A stretch of DNA of 21,394 nt from Hyphomicrobiales bacterium (lineage in GTDB: Bacteria > Pseudomonadota > Alphaproteobacteria > Rhizobiales > TMED25): NCBI GenBank assembly GCA_016780665.1, contig JADHLM010000009.1, positions 1-21,394 of the forward strand, read 5' to 3'. The position numbers were made by a program, and so were the translations under genes. Positions 20,395 through 21,394 of this stretch are shown here, in pieces. Numbering within the stretch: the stretch's first letter is position 1; every line of letters starts with the position of its first letter. Under the pieces are notes generated by a model that did no database searches, had not been told where the DNA came from, and saw only the letters and a program-made list of their open reading frames with translations.

Positions 20395-21394
20395 ATGATA
20401 AATCAAGTTGAAGCGCAAAATATTCTACAAGATTTTTTAAGGATTGAGAGTGTTACTCCTAATGTTAAAAAGTCGTTTAATTTTTTGGAGAAGTTATTCA
20501 AAAAATATAATTTTGAGATTCATAGAGTGAAATTTGACTTAGGTAATACACCAGAGGTAGAAAATATGTTTGCTACAATAGGATCTGGTAGTCCTCATCT
20601 CAATTTTGCAGGCCACGTAGATGTTGTTCCCCCAGGTGAATTGAATAGTTGGAAGTATCATCCTTTTTCAGGACATATTGAAGATGATTTTATATATTCG
20701 CGTGGTGTAGAAGATATGAAAGGAGCAGTAATTGCCTCTATTATTGCTGGAATTAACTATTTTCATGAAAAAATGGATTCCAATGGCACATTAAGTTATT
20801 TAATAACCGGTGATGAGGAGGGGGTAGCCATAAATGGAACTGAACCTCTAATTAAGTGGGTAAATGATCAAGGAATAAAAATTGATGATTGTATTGTGAC
20901 TGAACCTACAAACAAAGAGTTTATTGGAGATAATATTAAAATTGGACGAAGAGGAAGTCTGTCTTGTGATTTAAAAATTACTGGAAAGCAGGGTCATGTA
21001 GCATACCCTGAAAAAGCGAATAATCCCATAACACCCGCTATGGAGGCTTTATCAAAAATTACTGGACAAATAGATAAAGGGTCAGAGCATTTCCTACCAA
21101 CAAATATTGAGATTACTTCCATAGACGTAAATAACCCAGCGCACAATGTCATTCCTGAAGTAGTTCATGTATCTCTAAATGTTAGATTTAATGATTTATG
21201 GAATGAAACATCCTTAATGGAGTACTTGAAGGATAGACTCTCATCAGTCTTAGATGAAGTGAATATTAATTTTGATATAAAAAAAATTTCACTCGCAGAT
21301 GTTTATTACACTGGGAATGGGACATTATCTAGTTTACTTCAAAAGGCTATATTCAATATAACTAAAATAGAAGCTAAACTGAGTACTTTTGGGG
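20395..21394 (+). CDS. dapE: Succinyl-diaminopimelate desuccinylase, cut by the window end
   Basis: A zinc-dependent M20 hydrolase that removes succinate from N-succinyl-LL-diaminopimelate. The frame is open from the ATG at 20395 to the last base (333 complete codons); family members have about 375-380 residues, so roughly the last 45 are outside. Zinc ligands and catalytic residues are visible: H74 and D76 in FAGHVDVVPPG, D107 in SRGVEDMKGA, E141/E142 in TGDEEG, E170 in TEPT, with the lid-domain segment GRRGSLSCDLKITGKQGHVAYP (184-205). The wording GRRGSL-GKQGHVAYP and the position 21 bases after dapD separate it from ArgE. No Shine-Dalgarno sequence is seen. No internal break was found in the visible part. 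Confidence 0.95.
   Translation, partial: MINQVEAQNILQDFLRIESVTPNVKKSFNFLEKLFKKYNFEIHRVKFDLGNTPEVENMFATIGSGSPHLNFAGHVDVVPPGELNSWKYHPFSGHIEDDFIYSRGVEDMKGAVIASIIAGINYFHEKMDSNGTLSYLITGDEEGVAINGTEPLIKWVNDQGIKIDDCIVTEPTNKEFIGDNIKIGRRGSLSCDLKITGKQGHVAYPEKANNPITPAMEALSKITGQIDKGSEHFLPTNIEITSIDVNNPAHNVIPEVVHVSLNVRFNDLWNETSLMEYLKDRLSSVLDEVNINFDIKKISLADVYYTGNGTLSSLLQKAIFNITKIEAKLSTFG

Noticed and set aside
1..21394. CRISPR arrays, tRNA genes, insertion sequences, phage genes or toxin-antitoxin pairs
   Set aside because: No regularly spaced repeats, cloverleaf-like segments, transposase or phage motifs were seen; the window is nearly full of recognisable core genes.

Overview
This window is a gene-dense, AT-rich stretch of bacterial chromosome, almost certainly from an alphaproteobacterium. 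The evidence is gene content: a GcrA cell-cycle regulator, an archaeal-type class I lysyl-tRNA synthetase, the double-domain dCTP deaminase and an Alph_Pro_TM-type membrane protein are alphaproteobacterial hallmarks. The block rpmH-rnpA-yidC-engB-argB is also typical of that class. Low G+C, very short spacers and small intergenic regions suggest a streamlined, perhaps marine, lineage; that last step is inference. No rRNA, tRNA, CRISPR array, insertion sequence, phage gene or origin was seen. No stretch longer than about 170 bases lacks a gene.

Layout. Positions 1-447 hold the end of a plus-strand membrane protein. Positions 457-4298 are a minus-strand run: dcd, lysK, pyrD (nucleotide metabolism and tRNA charging). 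A divergent 171-base region separates it from a plus-strand run at 4470-8686: metZ, an unrecognised 121-residue protein, trkH, argE. argE converges on a minus-strand group at 8683-11663, read in the order ABC-2 permease, argD, argF. gcrA (11807-12298, plus) sits between two minus-strand groups. From 17013 down to 12295 lies rpmH-rnpA-yidC-engB-argB-metallo-beta-lactamase-fold hydrolase. From 17148 to the end runs a plus-strand group: S58 (DmpA-type) hydrolase, carboxymuconolactone-decarboxylase-family protein, oxaloacetate-decarboxylase-like enzyme, dapD, dapE (cut by the window end).

How the genes fit together. Four arginine genes (argB, argD, argE, argF) cover acetylglutamate phosphorylation, transamination, deacetylation and citrulline formation. 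dapD and dapE are consecutive enzymes of the succinylase branch of lysine/diaminopimelate synthesis, and the oxaloacetate decarboxylase-like gene just upstream would act on the metabolites that feed that branch. metZ makes homocysteine. rpmH, rnpA, yidC and engB form the ribosome/RNase P/membrane-insertion block.

Most of this is ordinary core genome. I do not see a convincing new multi-gene system. The points most worth a second look are the unknown 121-residue protein between metZ and trkH, rpmH with a TTG start beside a perfect palindrome, repeated TAATTGT boxes upstream of gcrA, the 43-base engB/yidC overlap with its own internal ribosome-binding site, and the uncommon S58 hydrolase / CMD / oxaloacetate-decarboxylase-like grouping in front of dapDE.
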